Assembly (NCBI RefSeq): GCF_014196635.1 | Contig: NZ_JACIEB010000001.1 | Span: 806,001-870,000 of the forward strand | From: Sphingobium fontiphilum | Lineage (GTDB): Bacteria; Pseudomonadota; Alphaproteobacteria; Sphingomonadales; Sphingomonadaceae | DNA: 64,000 nt | Direction: 5' to 3' | In this document: positions 17,718 to 27,852 of the stretch, one piece after another | Layout: each line of letters starts with the position of its first letter | Numbering within the stretch: position 1 is the stretch's first letter | Translations under genes and position numbers: made by a program | The notes under the pieces: model-generated | The model's input: only the letters and a program-made list of their open reading frames with translations | What the model was told of the DNA's origin: nothing | Databases searched by the model: none

Positions 17718-18602
17718 ATGAACATGACCATCGCCTTCATCGGACTGGGCAATATGGGCGGCGGCATGGCCGCCAACCTGTTGAAGAACGGCTATGCCGT
17801 GCGCGCATTCGACCTGTCGGAAGAGGCGCTGGCGCGCGCCGAAGGGGCGGGAGCCGTGCGCGCGACCAGCGCCGCCGACGCGGCCACGGGCGCGGATGCC
17901 GTCGTCACCATGCTGCCCGCCGGCAAGCATGTCGAAGCCGTCTACACTGGCGAGATATTCGCCGCCGCCAAGCCGGGCGCGCTGTTCCTCGATTGTTCGA
18001 CCATTGACGTCGCGACCGCGCGCCGCGTCATCGAAGCGGCTGTGGCGGCCGGTTTCGAAATGGTCGACGCGCCGGTTTCGGGCGGCATCGCGGCGGCCAA
18101 TGGCGGCACGCTGACCTTCATGGTCGGCGGCGCGGACGAAGCCTTTGCCAAAGCCAGGCCGATCCTGTCGGCCATGGGCAAGGCCGTCATTCATGCTGGT
18201 GGCGCCGGCAATGGCCAGGCGGCGAAGATCTGCAACAACATGTTGCTGGGCGCGACGATGGTGGCCACCTGCGAAACCTTCGCCATGGCCGAGAAACTGG
18301 GCCTCGACGCCCAGACTTTCTATGATATTTCCAGCGTTTCTTCGGGACAGAGCTGGTCGATGACCAGCTATTGCCCGGTGCCTGGCGTTGGCCCGCAAAG
18401 CCCGGCCGACAATGGCTATCAGGGCGGTTTTGCAGTGGGCCTGATGCTCAAGGATCTGAAGCTCGCCACCGAAGCCGCCGCATTGGCGGGGGCCAGCGTG
18501 CCGATGGGCAACGCCGCCGAGGCGCTGTACCAGATGCTGGCCAACAAGGGTGAGGCCGGTCGCGACTTCTCGCTGATGATCGAAATGCTGAAGGGCAAGT
18601 AA
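17718..18602 (+). CDS. mmsB: 3-hydroxyisobutyrate dehydrogenase
   Basis: 294 residues. NAD-binding Rossmann start IAFIGLGNMGGGMAANLLKNG; the family signatures DAPVSGGIAAANGGTLTFMVGG and GGAGNGQAAKICNNMLLG contain the catalytic Lys (AAKICNN). Forms methylmalonate semialdehyde, whose normal next enzyme (MmsA) is missing from this locus. 21 nt after the hydrolase gene. Confidence 0.95.
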   Translation: MNMTIAFIGLGNMGGGMAANLLKNGYAVRAFDLSEEALARAEGAGAVRATSAADAATGADAVVTMLPAGKHVEAVYTGEIFAAAKPGALFLDCSTIDVATARRVIEAAVAAGFEMVDAPVSGGIAAANGGTLTFMVGGADEAFAKARPILSAMGKAVIHAGGAGNGQAAKICNNMLLGATMVATCETFAMAEKLGLDAQTFYDISSVSSGQSWSMTSYCPVPGVGPQSPADNGYQGGFAVGLMLKDLKLATEAAALAGASVPMGNAAEALYQMLANKGEAGRDFSLMIEMLKGK

Positions 18603-18700
18603 CAAGCCGCTCATCGGCGCTTCATCCGGCCCAGTCTATGGCGTTTGGGGAACCGGGGCGGCTTCTGCCCGTTCCGGTTCCGTAACCCTGATGAGGTCCG

Positions 18701-19687
18701 ATGATGCTGTCATTTTTTCTGGCCATGGCCATGGCGACCAGCGAACGCCCCGCTTTACCGGGAGCGGCTCCCTGCCCCGCCGCCACGCGCCAAAAGCTGC
18801 TGACTCCGGCAAAGCCGGGCGAAGGCGCCTTCCCTCTCAATTGCAGCATCACGCTGAAGCGCGGCGAAAATATCGCCCGGCCTATCCTGATCGAAGGCGA
18901 GCAGGCTTCGGGCGTTCATCTCGACTGCAATGGCGGCAAATTGACGCCGGGCGCGGCACGAATCAACGTGCGGATGCCTACCCTCGCCATCTGGTCGCGC
19001 ATGGCCGGGCCGGGACGTTGGAGCCGCCCCGAACAAGTGCTGGTCGAGCGCTGCGCCATATTGGGCGCGGTCCATATCTATGGCGTCGGCGCGGGACAGA
19101 AGGTCGAACAGCTGGTCGACGCATCGCGCAAGGCCGACTTTACCAAAGTCGCGCAGACCGCGGCTCCCATCAACGTCACCATCCGCGACAGCCGGTTGAC
19201 GGCGATCAATAATATTCCGCTCTATGTCGGTCCCGGCGTGACTCGTTTCAGCCTGCTCGACTCCCGGATCGACGGCAAGGGCACGCTGGCCATCTATCTC
19301 GACCATGAAGGCGGATGGAACCGGATCGAAGGCAATGATATCGATTTTGAGCCGCGCCGCGAGATGATTGCGATCGACGGATCAGCGCACAACAGCATCC
19401 GGGGCAACCACATCGTCCTTCGCGGGAAGGCCGCCGCGCAAATCTATCGGAACTGCGGCGAGCGCAGCGTCATCCGCCATCAGGCCCCAACCGACAACAT
19501 CGTGACCGGCAATGATTTCGACTATATCGGCGCCCAGCCTCGCGTGTTGGTGGGCCAGAACGCGCGCAAGGGCCGCAGCCCGGTGTGCGGCGACGACGCT
19601 GGTTATCCCTTCGGCAGCAGCATCGACGACATGGACCATGCCGAACGCAATCAGATCGATGGCAACCGCGTTCGGGCGCGTCGCTGA
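18701..19687 (+). CDS. Secreted right-handed beta-helix repeat protein
   Basis: 328 residues with a short N-terminal hydrophobic signal (MMLSFFLAMAMA). The body shows PbH1-type repeats: CNGGKLTPGAARINVRM, NVTIRDSRLTAINNIPLYVG, NRIEGNDIDFEPRREMIAID, NSIRGNHIVLRGKAA, NIVTGNDFDYIG and NQIDGNRVRAR, i.e. the repeated N-x-I-x-G-N turns of NosD/pectate-lyase-like helices. No catalytic residues could be assigned. GAGG precedes the start. Probably a periplasmic or exported carbohydrate-related protein. Confidence 0.75.
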   Translation: MMLSFFLAMAMATSERPALPGAAPCPAATRQKLLTPAKPGEGAFPLNCSITLKRGENIARPILIEGEQASGVHLDCNGGKLTPGAARINVRMPTLAIWSRMAGPGRWSRPEQVLVERCAILGAVHIYGVGAGQKVEQLVDASRKADFTKVAQTAAPINVTIRDSRLTAINNIPLYVGPGVTRFSLLDSRIDGKGTLAIYLDHEGGWNRIEGNDIDFEPRREMIAIDGSAHNSIRGNHIVLRGKAAAQIYRNCGERSVIRHQAPTDNIVTGNDFDYIGAQPRVLVGQNARKGRSPVCGDDAGYPFGSSIDDMDHAERNQIDGNRVRARR

Positions 19688-19787
19688 AAAATCAGCCGGG
19701 CCTCAGTATAATCCCGACTTGATACCGGCGCAAAAGCGCGTCAATCACCTCCCACTTCGGAGAGAGTCTAAGGGAAGTTGAGAGCGG

Positions 19788-21014
19788 ATGAGCTATTATG
19801 ATGTGTTGATCGTCGGGGCCGGCCATGCAGGCGCGCAAGCGGCGATTGCTTTGCGCCAACTGGGTTTTGAAGGTTCGGTCGCCATGATCGGCGACGAGCA
19901 ATATCCGCCCTATGAGCGCCCGCCGCTGTCGAAGGAATATTTCGCGGGCGAAAAGACGTTCGAACGCATCCTGATCCGTCCGGCTAGCTTCTGGGAAGAG
20001 CGCAACATCGACATGTTGTTGGGACGCCGTGTCAAATCCGTCGATCCCGAGGGCAAGTTCGTCACTGCGGGCGATGCGGAAATCGGCTATGGCAAGCTGA
20101 TCTGGTGCACGGGCGGCAGTCCCCGGATGCTGACCTGCAACGGCGCCGACGCCCCCAATGTCCACGCCGTCCGTCGTCGCGACGATGTCGACGCGATGAT
20201 GGCGAAGCTCGACACCATCAACCATGTCACCGTCATCGGCGGCGGCTATATCGGGCTGGAGGCGGCCGCCGTGCTGTCCAAATTCGGCAAGAAGGTTGTC
20301 CTGCTCGAAGCGCTGGACCGGGTGTTGGCCCGAGTCGCGGGCGAAGATTTGTCGCGTTTCTATGAAGCTGAGCATCGCGCCCATGGCGTCGACCTGCGCA
20401 CCGGCGCAAAGATGGACTGCATCGAGGTCACCGACGGGGTCGCTACCGCCGTGCTGATGCAGGATGGCGAAAGGATCGAAACCGACATGGTGATCGTCGG
20501 CATCGGCATCATCCCTGAAACCGGTCCCCTGGTGGCGGCAGGCGCTGCGGGCGGCAATGGCGTCGACGTCGACGAATTTTGCCGCACGTCGCTGCCCGAC
20601 ATCTATGCCGTGGGCGATTGCGCCGCGCATGAAAACGACTTTGCCCGCGGCGCGCGCATCCGTCTGGAATCCGTGCAGAACGCCAATGATCAGGCAAAGA
20701 CGGCCGTGACCCACATCCTGGGCAAGGAAGAGCCCTATCATGCGGTGCCGTGGTTCTGGTCCAATCAATATGATCTGAAGCTCCAGACCGTTGGCCTGTC
20801 GACCGGGCATGACCAGACCATATTGCGCGGCGATCCGGCGGCGCGCAGCTTTTCGGTTCTCTATCTGCGCGGCGGCAAGCTGATCGCGCTCGATTGCGTC
20901 AACGCGGTCAAGGATTATGTGCAGGGTCGCGCCCATGTGGTGTCGGGCGCGGTGCTGGACCAGGCGCAACTGGCCGATCCGGCCGTGCCGCTGAAGGAAG
21001 TCGGCCTCGCCTGA
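19788..21014 (+). CDS. FAD/NAD-dependent ferredoxin or rubredoxin reductase
   Basis: 408 residues of the PuxA/CndC1-type oxygenase-coupled reductase family. N-terminal FAD fold [37 protein letters not shown] (the family hallmark), second Rossmann fold [21 protein letters not shown] for NADH, and [11 protein letters not shown] near the end. Passes electrons from NAD(P)H to a [2Fe-2S] ferredoxin serving a P450 or dioxygenase. No ferredoxin or oxygenase gene is adjacent, so its partner is elsewhere. Confidence 0.92.
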   Translation: MSYYDVLIVGAGHAGAQAAIALRQLGFEGSVAMIGDEQYPPYERPPLSKEYFAGEKTFERILIRPASFWEERNIDMLLGRRVKSVDPEGKFVTAGDAEIGYGKLIWCTGGSPRMLTCNGADAPNVHAVRRRDDVDAMMAKLDTINHVTVIGGGYIGLEAAAVLSKFGKKVVLLEALDRVLARVAGEDLSRFYEAEHRAHGVDLRTGAKMDCIEVTDGVATAVLMQDGERIETDMVIVGIGIIPETGPLVAAGAAGGNGVDVDEFCRTSLPDIYAVGDCAAHENDFARGARIRLESVQNANDQAKTAVTHILGKEEPYHAVPWFWSNQYDLKLQTVGLSTGHDQTILRGDPAARSFSVLYLRGGKLIALDCVNAVKDYVQGRAHVVSGAVLDQAQLADPAVPLKEVGLA

Positions 21015-21032
21015 CGCCGCCGGTCGGGCTGG

Positions 21033-21725
21033 TTATAATTCCAGCCCGATCAGCGAACCGCTGCCGATGCGGTCGATGTGTCGCTTGCCGTCGATCTCCA
21101 GCCAGTCGGGCGTGATTTCGATACGGCGGCCCTTGATGGTCGCGCGGAGATGTTCGACCGCGATCCTGTTGCGCGCGACGATGCGCAGGACGGCCAGCCC
21201 ATCCCCGCGCGCCGCCATGATGCTGTAGCGATCGCCGCGCAGCAGGAAATGCCAACTGCCGTCGGTCGGCAGCCATTCATTGCCGTCGATGATCTGCACT
21301 GGCGTTCCATCCGGCGCGGCCAGCCGCAGACTGATGCGTGTCGCGCCATTGGCCCGGCGCGGCGGCGCGAAGATCAACAGCGGCTCGCCATCCACGGTGA
21401 CGGGGATGGGCGTGTCGCGCAAAAGGCGCGATCCCCCGACGATCAGGTGCGGCATCTCGCTCGAAAAGGGCAGCCGGTCGCGTGCGAAATGGCGCTGACG
21501 CACGACGGGGTTGGCGTGGAAACTGCAAACCTGTGTGGGCGTCAACCGCCCTTCCTCCACCAGCCCATGGCAGGTGGGGCATAATAATGTGGCGCCTTTT
21601 TCCCGCGATTCGGCGGGCAGCGCCAGATAACGATAGATTGTCACGCCGCACCGGACACAGGCGAAGCCACAGGACTGTCTTATGTCCTCACGCTCCTGCG
21701 GTGTCAGATTTGGCAGTGACGCCAT
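21033..21725 (-). CDS. Zinc-ribbon / HNH-like protein of unknown function
   Basis: 230 residues from MASLPNLTPQEREDI (start chosen by content; ATGs 3 and 5 codons upstream are possible). The N-terminal 70 residues have Cys pairs SCGFACVRCG and LLCPTCHGLVEEGR, arranged as in HNH-type zinc nuclease folds, but the catalytic His of an HNH motif is not obvious. The rest is beta-rich, with repeats about residues 100-230 (LRATIKGRRIEITPDWLEID), reminiscent of a trefoil or receptor-like domain. Convergent with the reductase gene. Confidence 0.6.
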   Translation of the reverse strand: MASLPNLTPQEREDIRQSCGFACVRCGVTIYRYLALPAESREKGATLLCPTCHGLVEEGRLTPTQVCSFHANPVVRQRHFARDRLPFSSEMPHLIVGGSRLLRDTPIPVTVDGEPLLIFAPPRRANGATRISLRLAAPDGTPVQIIDGNEWLPTDGSWHFLLRGDRYSIMAARGDGLAVLRIVARNRIAVEHLRATIKGRRIEITPDWLEIDGKRHIDRIGSGSLIGLEL

Positions 21726-21898
21726 TATACGCATGGCCATGCCCCGAAGACCCCTTCTCGCGCCGGATCGCATGATGCGTTCCGGCGACCGTTTCTGGCA
21801 TCCTCCTGCACTGGGCCGCTCTGACGTCGGCGCTCGCCGCTATCGTTGAAATAAATGGCGTGAAGTCAAGGGGCCTGTGTCCACCGGGCGCCATCCGG

Positions 21899-22285
21899 TC
21901 ATCGCGGCGGCAAGATGTCCACCTGCCGCGCGGCGGCAATTTCGCGGATACGGCCGGGGTCGGGCATCGCGCGCATCGCTATTTCGGCATAGTCGCCGGC
22001 GCTGAATAATTCCACGTCGCCGACATTGAAGATGCGCTGGCCCAGAGTCTGCGAAATACGGACGCTACGGACACTGGAAAGCGCGACCTGGACTCGCTGC
22101 TTGGAGAGCAGGCCGCGCTCCATCAACACCTCACGCTCGTTGACCGCCAACCGCTCGCCCCTGCAACGTATCCACCATATGCCAAGGCCCACTATCCCCA
22201 CGATGGAAAGCAATAACAGAACAAACAGGAAGGGATGCGCCCGGAACATCGCCGGATTCTCATCATAGAGCCACAGTTCGGCCAT
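21899..22285 (-). CDS. PH-domain (YdbS/YdbT-like) membrane protein
   Basis: 128 residues. Start at 22285 is favoured because AAGGAG lies 10 nt upstream. Residues 12-35 form a membrane helix (FLFVLLLLSIVGIVGLGIWW) followed by a bacterial pleckstrin-homology-like fold (ERLAVNEREVLMERGLLSKQ, then VRISQTLGQRIFNVGDVELF). Function unknown; relatives are small membrane-anchored proteins. Divergent from the nuclease-like gene at 22407. Confidence 0.75.
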   Translation of the reverse strand: MAELWLYDENPAMFRAHPFLFVLLLLSIVGIVGLGIWWIRCRGERLAVNEREVLMERGLLSKQRVQVALSSVRSVRISQTLGQRIFNVGDVELFSAGDYAEIAMRAMPDPGRIREIAAARQVDILPPR

Positions 22286-22406
22286 ATCCTGCATTCTCCT
22301 TGGCGTCGATCGACATGACCATAGGCGAACGATAGTCGTCAAGCCGCAGCAGTTAACGGAATATTTGCCTTCCTTTGCCAAGGTCGCGCGGAGTCAGGAA
22401 TGGAAC

Positions 22407-22955
22407 ATGGCACGCAATCTTTACGATGTTGACGATCGTCAGGCGTCCGGATCGGACGCCTGGCTGCAGGAACGCGAGGATCGCCGGACAGGAATCGTGC
22501 CGATGGGCACATTGATTGTCGCGCTGTTGCTCGCGGGCGCCCTGGCCTGGGTTTTGAAAGACCTGCTGCCCGGATCGCGCCAGCCCGGCGCCGACCTTTC
22601 CATTCGCGTATCCGAAACCTTCACGCCTTGCGGCGACGACATGTCGACCAGTTGCCTGATTTCAGCGAACGAATTCATGCTCAGTGGCAAATCCTATCGC
22701 ATCGCCGACATCAGTGTGCCCAGCCTGACCAATCCCCAATGTCCGGCCGAAGCGCGGCTGGCTGACCAGAGCCGTCGGGCGATGTTGTCGATGATGAACG
22801 GCGGCGCGTTCGAAGCGCGGAAAGACCCGACCGAGAGCGATTCACGCGCGCGCATCCTGCTGCGCGACAATGTGTCTCTGGGATCGGTGCTGATCGCCAA
22901 GGGACTCGCCCGATCCTGGTCACCTGCGCCCGTTGACTGGTGCGAAGGGGCCTGA
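22407..22955 (+). CDS. Membrane-anchored SNase-like (thermonuclease-fold) protein
   Basis: 182 residues with one N-terminal membrane helix (MGTLIVALLLAGALAWVL) and a periplasmic domain resembling staphylococcal nuclease: SYRIADISVPSLTNPQCPAE, AMLSMMNGGAFEARKDPTES, VSLGSVLIAKGLARSW. The Arg-Glu-Arg catalytic set is only partly recognisable, so activity is doubtful. The two Cys near residues 72 and 79 could form a disulfide. Start at 22407 with GGAGTCAGGAA upstream. Confidence 0.7.
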   Translation: MARNLYDVDDRQASGSDAWLQEREDRRTGIVPMGTLIVALLLAGALAWVLKDLLPGSRQPGADLSIRVSETFTPCGDDMSTSCLISANEFMLSGKSYRIADISVPSLTNPQCPAEARLADQSRRAMLSMMNGGAFEARKDPTESDSRARILLRDNVSLGSVLIAKGLARSWSPAPVDWCEGA

Positions 22956-22967
22956 TCTTCCATTCGA

Positions 22968-23273
22968 TCAGCGCTTTTTGACGAATTCCGCGCGCAGCAC
23001 CAGCCCCTTGATCCCCTCATAACGGCAGTCGATTTCCTGCGGATCGCCCGTCAGGCGAATGGACTTGATCAGCGTGCCCCGCTTGAGCGTCTGCCCGGCC
23101 CCCTTGACGACCAGATCCTTGATCAAGGTGACCTGGTCGCCATCCGCCAGGATGTTGCCGACAGCGTCGCGCACTTCAACGACATCGGCCCCGTCGCCCT
23201 GGCCCGCCAGTTGCGACGCAGGCACCCACTCGCCTGACGCCTCGTCGAACACATAATCTTCATCTGCGCTCAT
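22968..23273 (-). CDS. PhnA/YjdM-family protein
   Basis: 101 residues. Contains the PhnA C-terminal domain almost alone: VRDAVGNILADGDQVTLIKD, then VVKGAGQTLKRGTLIKSIRL and GIKGLVLRAEFVKK. The N-terminal zinc ribbon of classical PhnA is reduced to YVFDEASGEWVPA without Cys pairs. Despite the historical name (alkylphosphonate uptake), the family's role is not established. Start at 23273 (MSADEDYVF). Confidence 0.82.
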   Translation of the reverse strand: MSADEDYVFDEASGEWVPASQLAGQGDGADVVEVRDAVGNILADGDQVTLIKDLVVKGAGQTLKRGTLIKSIRLTGDPQEIDCRYEGIKGLVLRAEFVKKR

Positions 23274-23296
23274 CTCAAAATCCCGTCGACCAGCAC

Positions 23297-23863
23297 TCAA
23301 CCCCGGCGAAGCGCCAGCATCAGGGCCAGACCCATCAGCGCGAAGGCGAACAATCTGCGGATGCCTCTATTCCGCTCTGGATCGACAAGCAAGCGGTGCG
23401 CCTGCCCTGCCAGGAACACGATACCGATGTGAACGACGGTGGCGACGCCGACATAGGCCATGGTCAGCGCCGCCAGTTGCGGACGCACAGCGGTTGCGCC
23501 ATGAACGAAACCGGGCAGCACCGTCACGAAAAACAGGGCGGACTTGGCGTTGAGCAGATTGGTCAGCAGTCCCCGCCGAAATCCGGCCGAAATCCGACCA
23601 AATGCGAGGGGATCGTCGCCCTCGCGCGGCCATGCGTCCCACGCCATCCATAACAGATAAAGAACCCCCAGAGCGCGCAGAAGTCCAGCAATCCAGGGAT
23701 GGTCGTTCAGAAGAGCCGACGCGCCCAGCCAGGCAGCCGCACCCAGCAGCGACAGGCCCAGCGCGATGCCGGCCACCGCCGCCAGTCCGGCGCGCCTGCC
23801 GGCCGCCGCGCTCAACAGCGCCAGCCAGGTCATGTTGATGCCGGGCGTCAGTTCCAGCGCCAA
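23297..23863 (-). CDS. LysE/RhtB-family amino-acid exporter, start uncertain
   Basis: At least 188 residues with about five membrane helices. Family hallmark LTPGINMTWLALLSA (usually ELTPGPN), plus GFRRGLLTNLLNAKSALFFV. The given start is a TTG; the sequence upstream in the same frame (AGFLLTALALELTPG) still looks like the family's first helix and extends to about 23905, where no ATG or GTG is available before a stop in frame. A rare start (CTG/ATC-type) or an N-terminal mutation is possible. The extended gene would end at the lepA stop. Confidence 0.78.
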   Translation of the reverse strand: MALELTPGINMTWLALLSAAAGRRAGLAAVAGIALGLSLLGAAAWLGASALLNDHPWIAGLLRALGVLYLLWMAWDAWPREGDDPLAFGRISAGFRRGLLTNLLNAKSALFFVTVLPGFVHGATAVRPQLAALTMAYVGVATVVHIGIVFLAGQAHRLLVDPERNRGIRRLFAFALMGLALMLALRRG

Positions 23864-23913
23864 CGCAGTCAGCAGAAAGCCTGCGTCGATCGCGCCGATG
23901 CCTGATGCGCCCG

Positions 23914-25719
23914 TCAGCTCTCGTCACCCATGCGCAGCGCCGCGATGAAGGCTTCCTGCGGAATCTGGACGCTGCCATATTCGCGCATCCGCTTCTTGCC
24001 TTCCTTCTGTTTGTCGAGCAGCTTCTTCTTGCGGCTGATGTCGCCGCCATAGCATTTGGCGGTCACGTCCTTGCGCATCGCCGCGATCGTCTCGCGCGCG
24101 ATCACCTTGCCGCCGATCGCCGCCTGAATCGGGATCTTGAACAGGTGGCGGGGGATCAGATCCTTCAGCCGCTCGCACATATGCCGGCCGCGCGCCTCGG
24201 CGGCGCTGCGGTGAACGATCATCGACAGCGCATCGACTGGCTCGTTGTTGACGAGGATGCTCATCTTGACGAGATCGCCCTCGCGCGTGCCGATCTGGTG
24301 ATAATCGAAGCTGGCATAGCCGCGCGATATCGACTTCAGCCGATCGTAGAAATCGAACACCACTTCGTTGAGCGGCAGTTCATAGGTCACCTGCGCCCGC
24401 CCGCCGACATAGGTCAAATTCTTCTGGATGCCGCGCCGGTCCTGACACAGCTTCAGGATCGAGCCCAGATATTCGTCGGGGCAATAGATGATCGCCTCGA
24501 TCCAGGGTTCCTCGATCATCTCGATATGGTTGGGATCGGGCATGTCGGCCGGGTTGTGCAGATGGCGCACCGTCCCGTCCTTCATATGCATGTCATACAC
24601 CACCGAAGGCGCGGTGGTGATAAGGTCGAGATCATATTCGCGGGTCAGCCGCTCCTGGATGATTTCCAGATGGAGCAGCCCCAGGAAGCCGCAACGGAAG
24701 CCGAAACCGAGCGCGGCGCTGGTCTCCATTTCGAAGGAGAAGCTGGCGTCGTTCAGGCGCAGCTTGCTGATCGAATCGCGCAGCTTCTCAAAATCATTGG
24801 CGTCGACCGGGAACAGGCCGCAGAACACCACCGGCTGCACTTCCTTGAAACCCGGCAGCGGCTTGGCGGCCGGATTCTTGACCGTAGTGATGGTGTCGCC
24901 GACACGGGTCTGGCTGATGTCCTTGATCTGCGCGGTGATGAAGCCGATTTCGCCGGGGCCAAGCTCTGGCAGTTGCTCGATCTTGGGCCGCATACAGCCA
25001 ACGCGGTCAATCAGATGCTCGGTGCCGCCGATCATGAACTTGATGTTCTGGCCTTTCTTGATGACGCCGTTCACCACGCGCACCAGAATGACGACGCCCA
25101 GATAGGGGTCGTACCAGCTATCGACCAGCATCGCTTCCAGCGGGGCATCGCGGTCGCCCTTGGGCGGCGGGATCTTGGCGACGATGGCTTCCAATATGTC
25201 GTCGATGCCGATGCCCGATTTGGCGCTGGCCAGCACCGCTTCTGACGCGTCGAGGCCGATCACCTCTTCAATCTCCGCGCGCACCTTTTCCGGCTCGGCG
25301 GCGGGCAGGTCGATCTTGTTCAGCACCGGCACGATTTCATGGTCATGCTCGATCGACTGATAGACGTTGGCCAGCGTCTGCGCCTCCACCCCCTGCGCCG
25401 CGTCGACGACCAGCAGCGCGCCCTCGCAGGCCGCCAGCGACCGGCTCACTTCATAGGCGAAATCGACATGGCCAGGCGTGTCCATCAGGTTCAGCTCGTA
25501 AACCTGCCCGTCGCGCGCGGTGTAATCCAGGCGCACGGTCTGCGCCTTGATGGTGATGCCGCGCTCCTTTTCGATATCCATATTGTCGAGCACCTGCGCC
25601 GACATTTCCCGGTCTGTCAGCCCCCCGGTTCGCTGGATCAGGCGGTCGGCCAGGGTCGATTTGCCATGGTCGATATGGGCGATGATGGAAAAGTTGCGAA
25701 TGCGCGAAAGGTCGGTCAT
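23914..25719 (-). CDS. lepA: Elongation factor 4 (LepA), back-translocating GTPase
   Basis: 601 residues. G1 [17 protein letters not shown]2 switch [15 protein letters not shown]3 [13 protein letters not shown]4 NKIDLPAA. The C-terminal EF4-specific domain ends in [20 protein letters not shown] and [14 protein letters not shown]. Start 25719 ([20 protein letters not shown]); four extra upstream codons exist. A housekeeping translation factor acting on stalled or mistranslocated ribosomes. Confidence 0.97.
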   Translation of the reverse strand: MTDLSRIRNFSIIAHIDHGKSTLADRLIQRTGGLTDREMSAQVLDNMDIEKERGITIKAQTVRLDYTARDGQVYELNLMDTPGHVDFAYEVSRSLAACEGALLVVDAAQGVEAQTLANVYQSIEHDHEIVPVLNKIDLPAAEPEKVRAEIEEVIGLDASEAVLASAKSGIGIDDILEAIVAKIPPPKGDRDAPLEAMLVDSWYDPYLGVVILVRVVNGVIKKGQNIKFMIGGTEHLIDRVGCMRPKIEQLPELGPGEIGFITAQIKDISQTRVGDTITTVKNPAAKPLPGFKEVQPVVFCGLFPVDANDFEKLRDSISKLRLNDASFSFEMETSAALGFGFRCGFLGLLHLEIIQERLTREYDLDLITTAPSVVYDMHMKDGTVRHLHNPADMPDPNHIEMIEEPWIEAIIYCPDEYLGSILKLCQDRRGIQKNLTYVGGRAQVTYELPLNEVVFDFYDRLKSISRGYASFDYHQIGTREGDLVKMSILVNNEPVDALSMIVHRSAAEARGRHMCERLKDLIPRHLFKIPIQAAIGGKVIARETIAAMRKDVTAKCYGGDISRKKKLLDKQKEGKKRMREYGSVQIPQEAFIAALRMGDES

Positions 25720-25906
25720 GGCGCCGCGCACTAGCAGCGTTTCTTCGGCCTGTCAGCCTGTCCCGTAACGGGCGGATGTGGTGACAATCGCCGTCATCCG
25801 CGCCCGGTTGCTTGAACCATGGTGCCGTTGTGATAGAGATCACGACAAATGCCGGGTCGCAATGGCAAAAAGCACATCGTCAACGAGCATTACGGGGTTC
25901 AATATT

Positions 25907-26677
25907 ATGAAGGGTTTTGCGAAATTTCTGGTGGCGAGCGCCGCCGTTGCGATGACCGTCGCACCCGCTGCCGCCGCCGACAAGGGGTCGTCGGGCCGTC
26001 AGGCCCAGGTCAAGAAGCAGATGGAAATTCCCCACTGCACCAAGCGTCTTGGCACCGTCGCCATTGTCGAGCCAGACAATCAGTGGTGGCGCGAGATGAA
26101 CCTGGGCAGCCCGGAAGCCATCATCAAGCTGTTCGTGCAGCAGTCGGGCTGCTTCGGTCTGGTCAACCGCGGCCGCTCTATGGCCAGCCGCAATCTGGAG
26201 CGCGCGATGGCGGATTCGGGCGAATTGCAGGCCGGCAGCAACCTTGGCCGGGGCCAGGTGAAGGCCGCCGACTATTTCCTTCAGCCTGACATCGTCACCG
26301 CCAACAACAACAGCGGCGGCAACGCCATTGGCGGCATGTTGGGCGGCATGCTCGGCGGGCGGACGCTGGGCGGCCTGATGGGCGGCATTTCGATCAAGAA
26401 GAGCGAGGCGAACGTCACCCTGTCGATCGTCAATGCCCGCACGACCGAGGAAGAAGCGATGACCGAAGGCTATTTCCGCAAGTCGGACCTCAGCTTCGGC
26501 GGCGGCGGCGGCGTCGGCTGGATGGGCGGTCTGGCCGCTGTCGGCGGCGGCGGTTATCAGAACACAGCCATCGGCCAGGTGATCGTGCTCGCCTATCTCG
26601 ACGCCTATACAAAGCTGGTGACGCAGTTGGGCGGCCTGCCCGACAATGCGGCGGCGGCGGCTCCGCAGGCGCAATAA
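25907..26677 (+). CDS. CsgG/HfaB-family periplasmic protein
   Basis: 256 residues. Signal peptide MKGFAKFLVASAAVAMTVAP ending AAAA. The domain contains LGTVAIVEPDNQWWREMNLG, PEAIIKLFVQQSGCFGLVNR and ADYFLQPDIVTANNNSGG as in CsgG-like proteins. It has a glycine-rich segment GGMLGGMLGGRTLGGLMGGI (about residues 142-161) and lacks an obvious lipobox Cys. May be a soluble relative of the curli/holdfast secretion pore. Ends in a strong terminator. Confidence 0.85.
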   Translation: MKGFAKFLVASAAVAMTVAPAAAADKGSSGRQAQVKKQMEIPHCTKRLGTVAIVEPDNQWWREMNLGSPEAIIKLFVQQSGCFGLVNRGRSMASRNLERAMADSGELQAGSNLGRGQVKAADYFLQPDIVTANNNSGGNAIGGMLGGMLGGRTLGGLMGGISIKKSEANVTLSIVNARTTEEEAMTEGYFRKSDLSFGGGGGVGWMGGLAAVGGGGYQNTAIGQVIVLAYLDAYTKLVTQLGGLPDNAAAAAPQAQ

Positions 26678-26705
26678 GCGGCGCCCAGCAGGTAAACTGA
26701 GATAA

Positions 26706-26736
26706 GGGCCGGCCCGACTATGGGCCGGCCCTTTTT
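26706..26736 (+). terminator. Strong Rho-independent terminator after the CsgG-like gene
   Basis: Perfect 10-bp GGGCCGGCCC / GGGCCGGCCC stem (self-complementary arms), 6-nt loop, then TTTTT. Located 29 nt after the stop; the convergent acyltransferase gene ends just beyond. Confidence 0.92.
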
Positions 26737-26748
26737 CATTCAGCCTTA

Positions 26749-27786
26749 TCAGGATGAGAGCGGCGCGATGCGGGCGGATGGCTCGCGGCGACGATTCCAC
26801 CATGCCAGGATGGCGTCGCCCGCCGGGCGCTCGACCAGCCGGTTGATGATCGTCCCCAGCGCCAGCGCCACCAGAAACGCCGCCGCAAAGCCCAGCCAGG
26901 GGCTATAGCCCGCCTCCGTCATCTTCAGCATGACGACAAAGCCGACATGCTGGTGGATCAGGTAGAAACTGTAGCTGATGCCGCCCAGCCAGACGAGCGG
27001 TCGCAGGGCGATAAAGCGCATGTTCCCGCGGATCAGCACAGCGAAGCCAAGCAGCAATACTATGCCTGCCAGCGTCACATCCCATGTCTCCCCGACCGCG
27101 ACCGAAGCCAGCACCGCCAGCGCATAGGGTGCCTGCTGACGCCATGTCCGCTGCCCCCTCCACACCCGGTAGGACAACATGCCGATGATGAAAAAGGGCA
27201 CATAGCGCAGGACCAGCAGCATGACGATGCGTTCCGGCATATCGGGCCAAAGCTGATAAAGCGTCCGCAGGCCCAGCCACAGCAGCAGCATCGGCTCCAG
27301 CCGCCTGACGCCGCCAAATCGCCAAAGCGCGATCATGCAGAAATAGAAGGCGATCTCGACCGTCAACGTCCAATAGGCGCCGTCCACTTCAGGAATGAAG
27401 GCGAAGCCCTGTAACATGGTGAAATTGGCCATGATCGCCATCGGACCGATCAGCAGCGCCGTCGCCTGCGCCAGATATTCGATCGACAATGTCGTCAGCA
27501 TCGCGACGATATAAGCGGGGTAGAGCCGGGCGAAGCGGTTGACCACAAAATCCGCCACCGTCCCGATCCGATCAAGCGTGAAGAAGATCGCAAAGCCGGA
27601 AATGGTGAAGAAAAGCAGAACCCGGTAATTGCCGCCGGGGAAGCTGAACGGCACATGCTGGGCCTGCGGGAACAACTCGTGAAACCGCGTGGAATAATGA
27701 AAGATCAGCACGCACAGCGCCCCGATGCCGCGAAGCGCATCCAGTTCCGTCAGACGGCCGGTTCGGACATGGGGGGGCGATGCCAT
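26749..27786 (-). CDS. Acyltransferase family 3 (OafA/YrhL-like) membrane protein
   Basis: 345 residues with about ten membrane helices. The N-terminal hallmark LTELDALRGIGALCVLIFHY contains the catalytic-type R and H (LRGIGA...FHY). Internal FTMLQGFAFIPEVDGAYWTL and VEIAFYF are typical. Transfers acyl groups to exported sugars (O-antigen, exopolysaccharide). Start 27786 is favoured by AAGGCGGGGC; the alternative 27801 adds five residues. Confidence 0.92.
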   Translation of the reverse strand: MASPPHVRTGRLTELDALRGIGALCVLIFHYSTRFHELFPQAQHVPFSFPGGNYRVLLFFTISGFAIFFTLDRIGTVADFVVNRFARLYPAYIVAMLTTLSIEYLAQATALLIGPMAIMANFTMLQGFAFIPEVDGAYWTLTVEIAFYFCMIALWRFGGVRRLEPMLLLWLGLRTLYQLWPDMPERIVMLLVLRYVPFFIIGMLSYRVWRGQRTWRQQAPYALAVLASVAVGETWDVTLAGIVLLLGFAVLIRGNMRFIALRPLVWLGGISYSFYLIHQHVGFVVMLKMTEAGYSPWLGFAAAFLVALALGTIINRLVERPAGDAILAWWNRRREPSARIAPLSS

Positions 27787-27852
27787 GCCCCGCCTTAGCA
27801 ACAGATCAGCAACAGATCAGTTAATAAGGTGGTTAATTCCGACGCTTAACCA

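Noticed and set aside
16542..18614. 690-codon minus-strand frame across the valine genes
   Set aside because: Antisense shadow of three well-recognised enzymes (dehydrogenase end, hydrolase, mmsB) in high-GC DNA.
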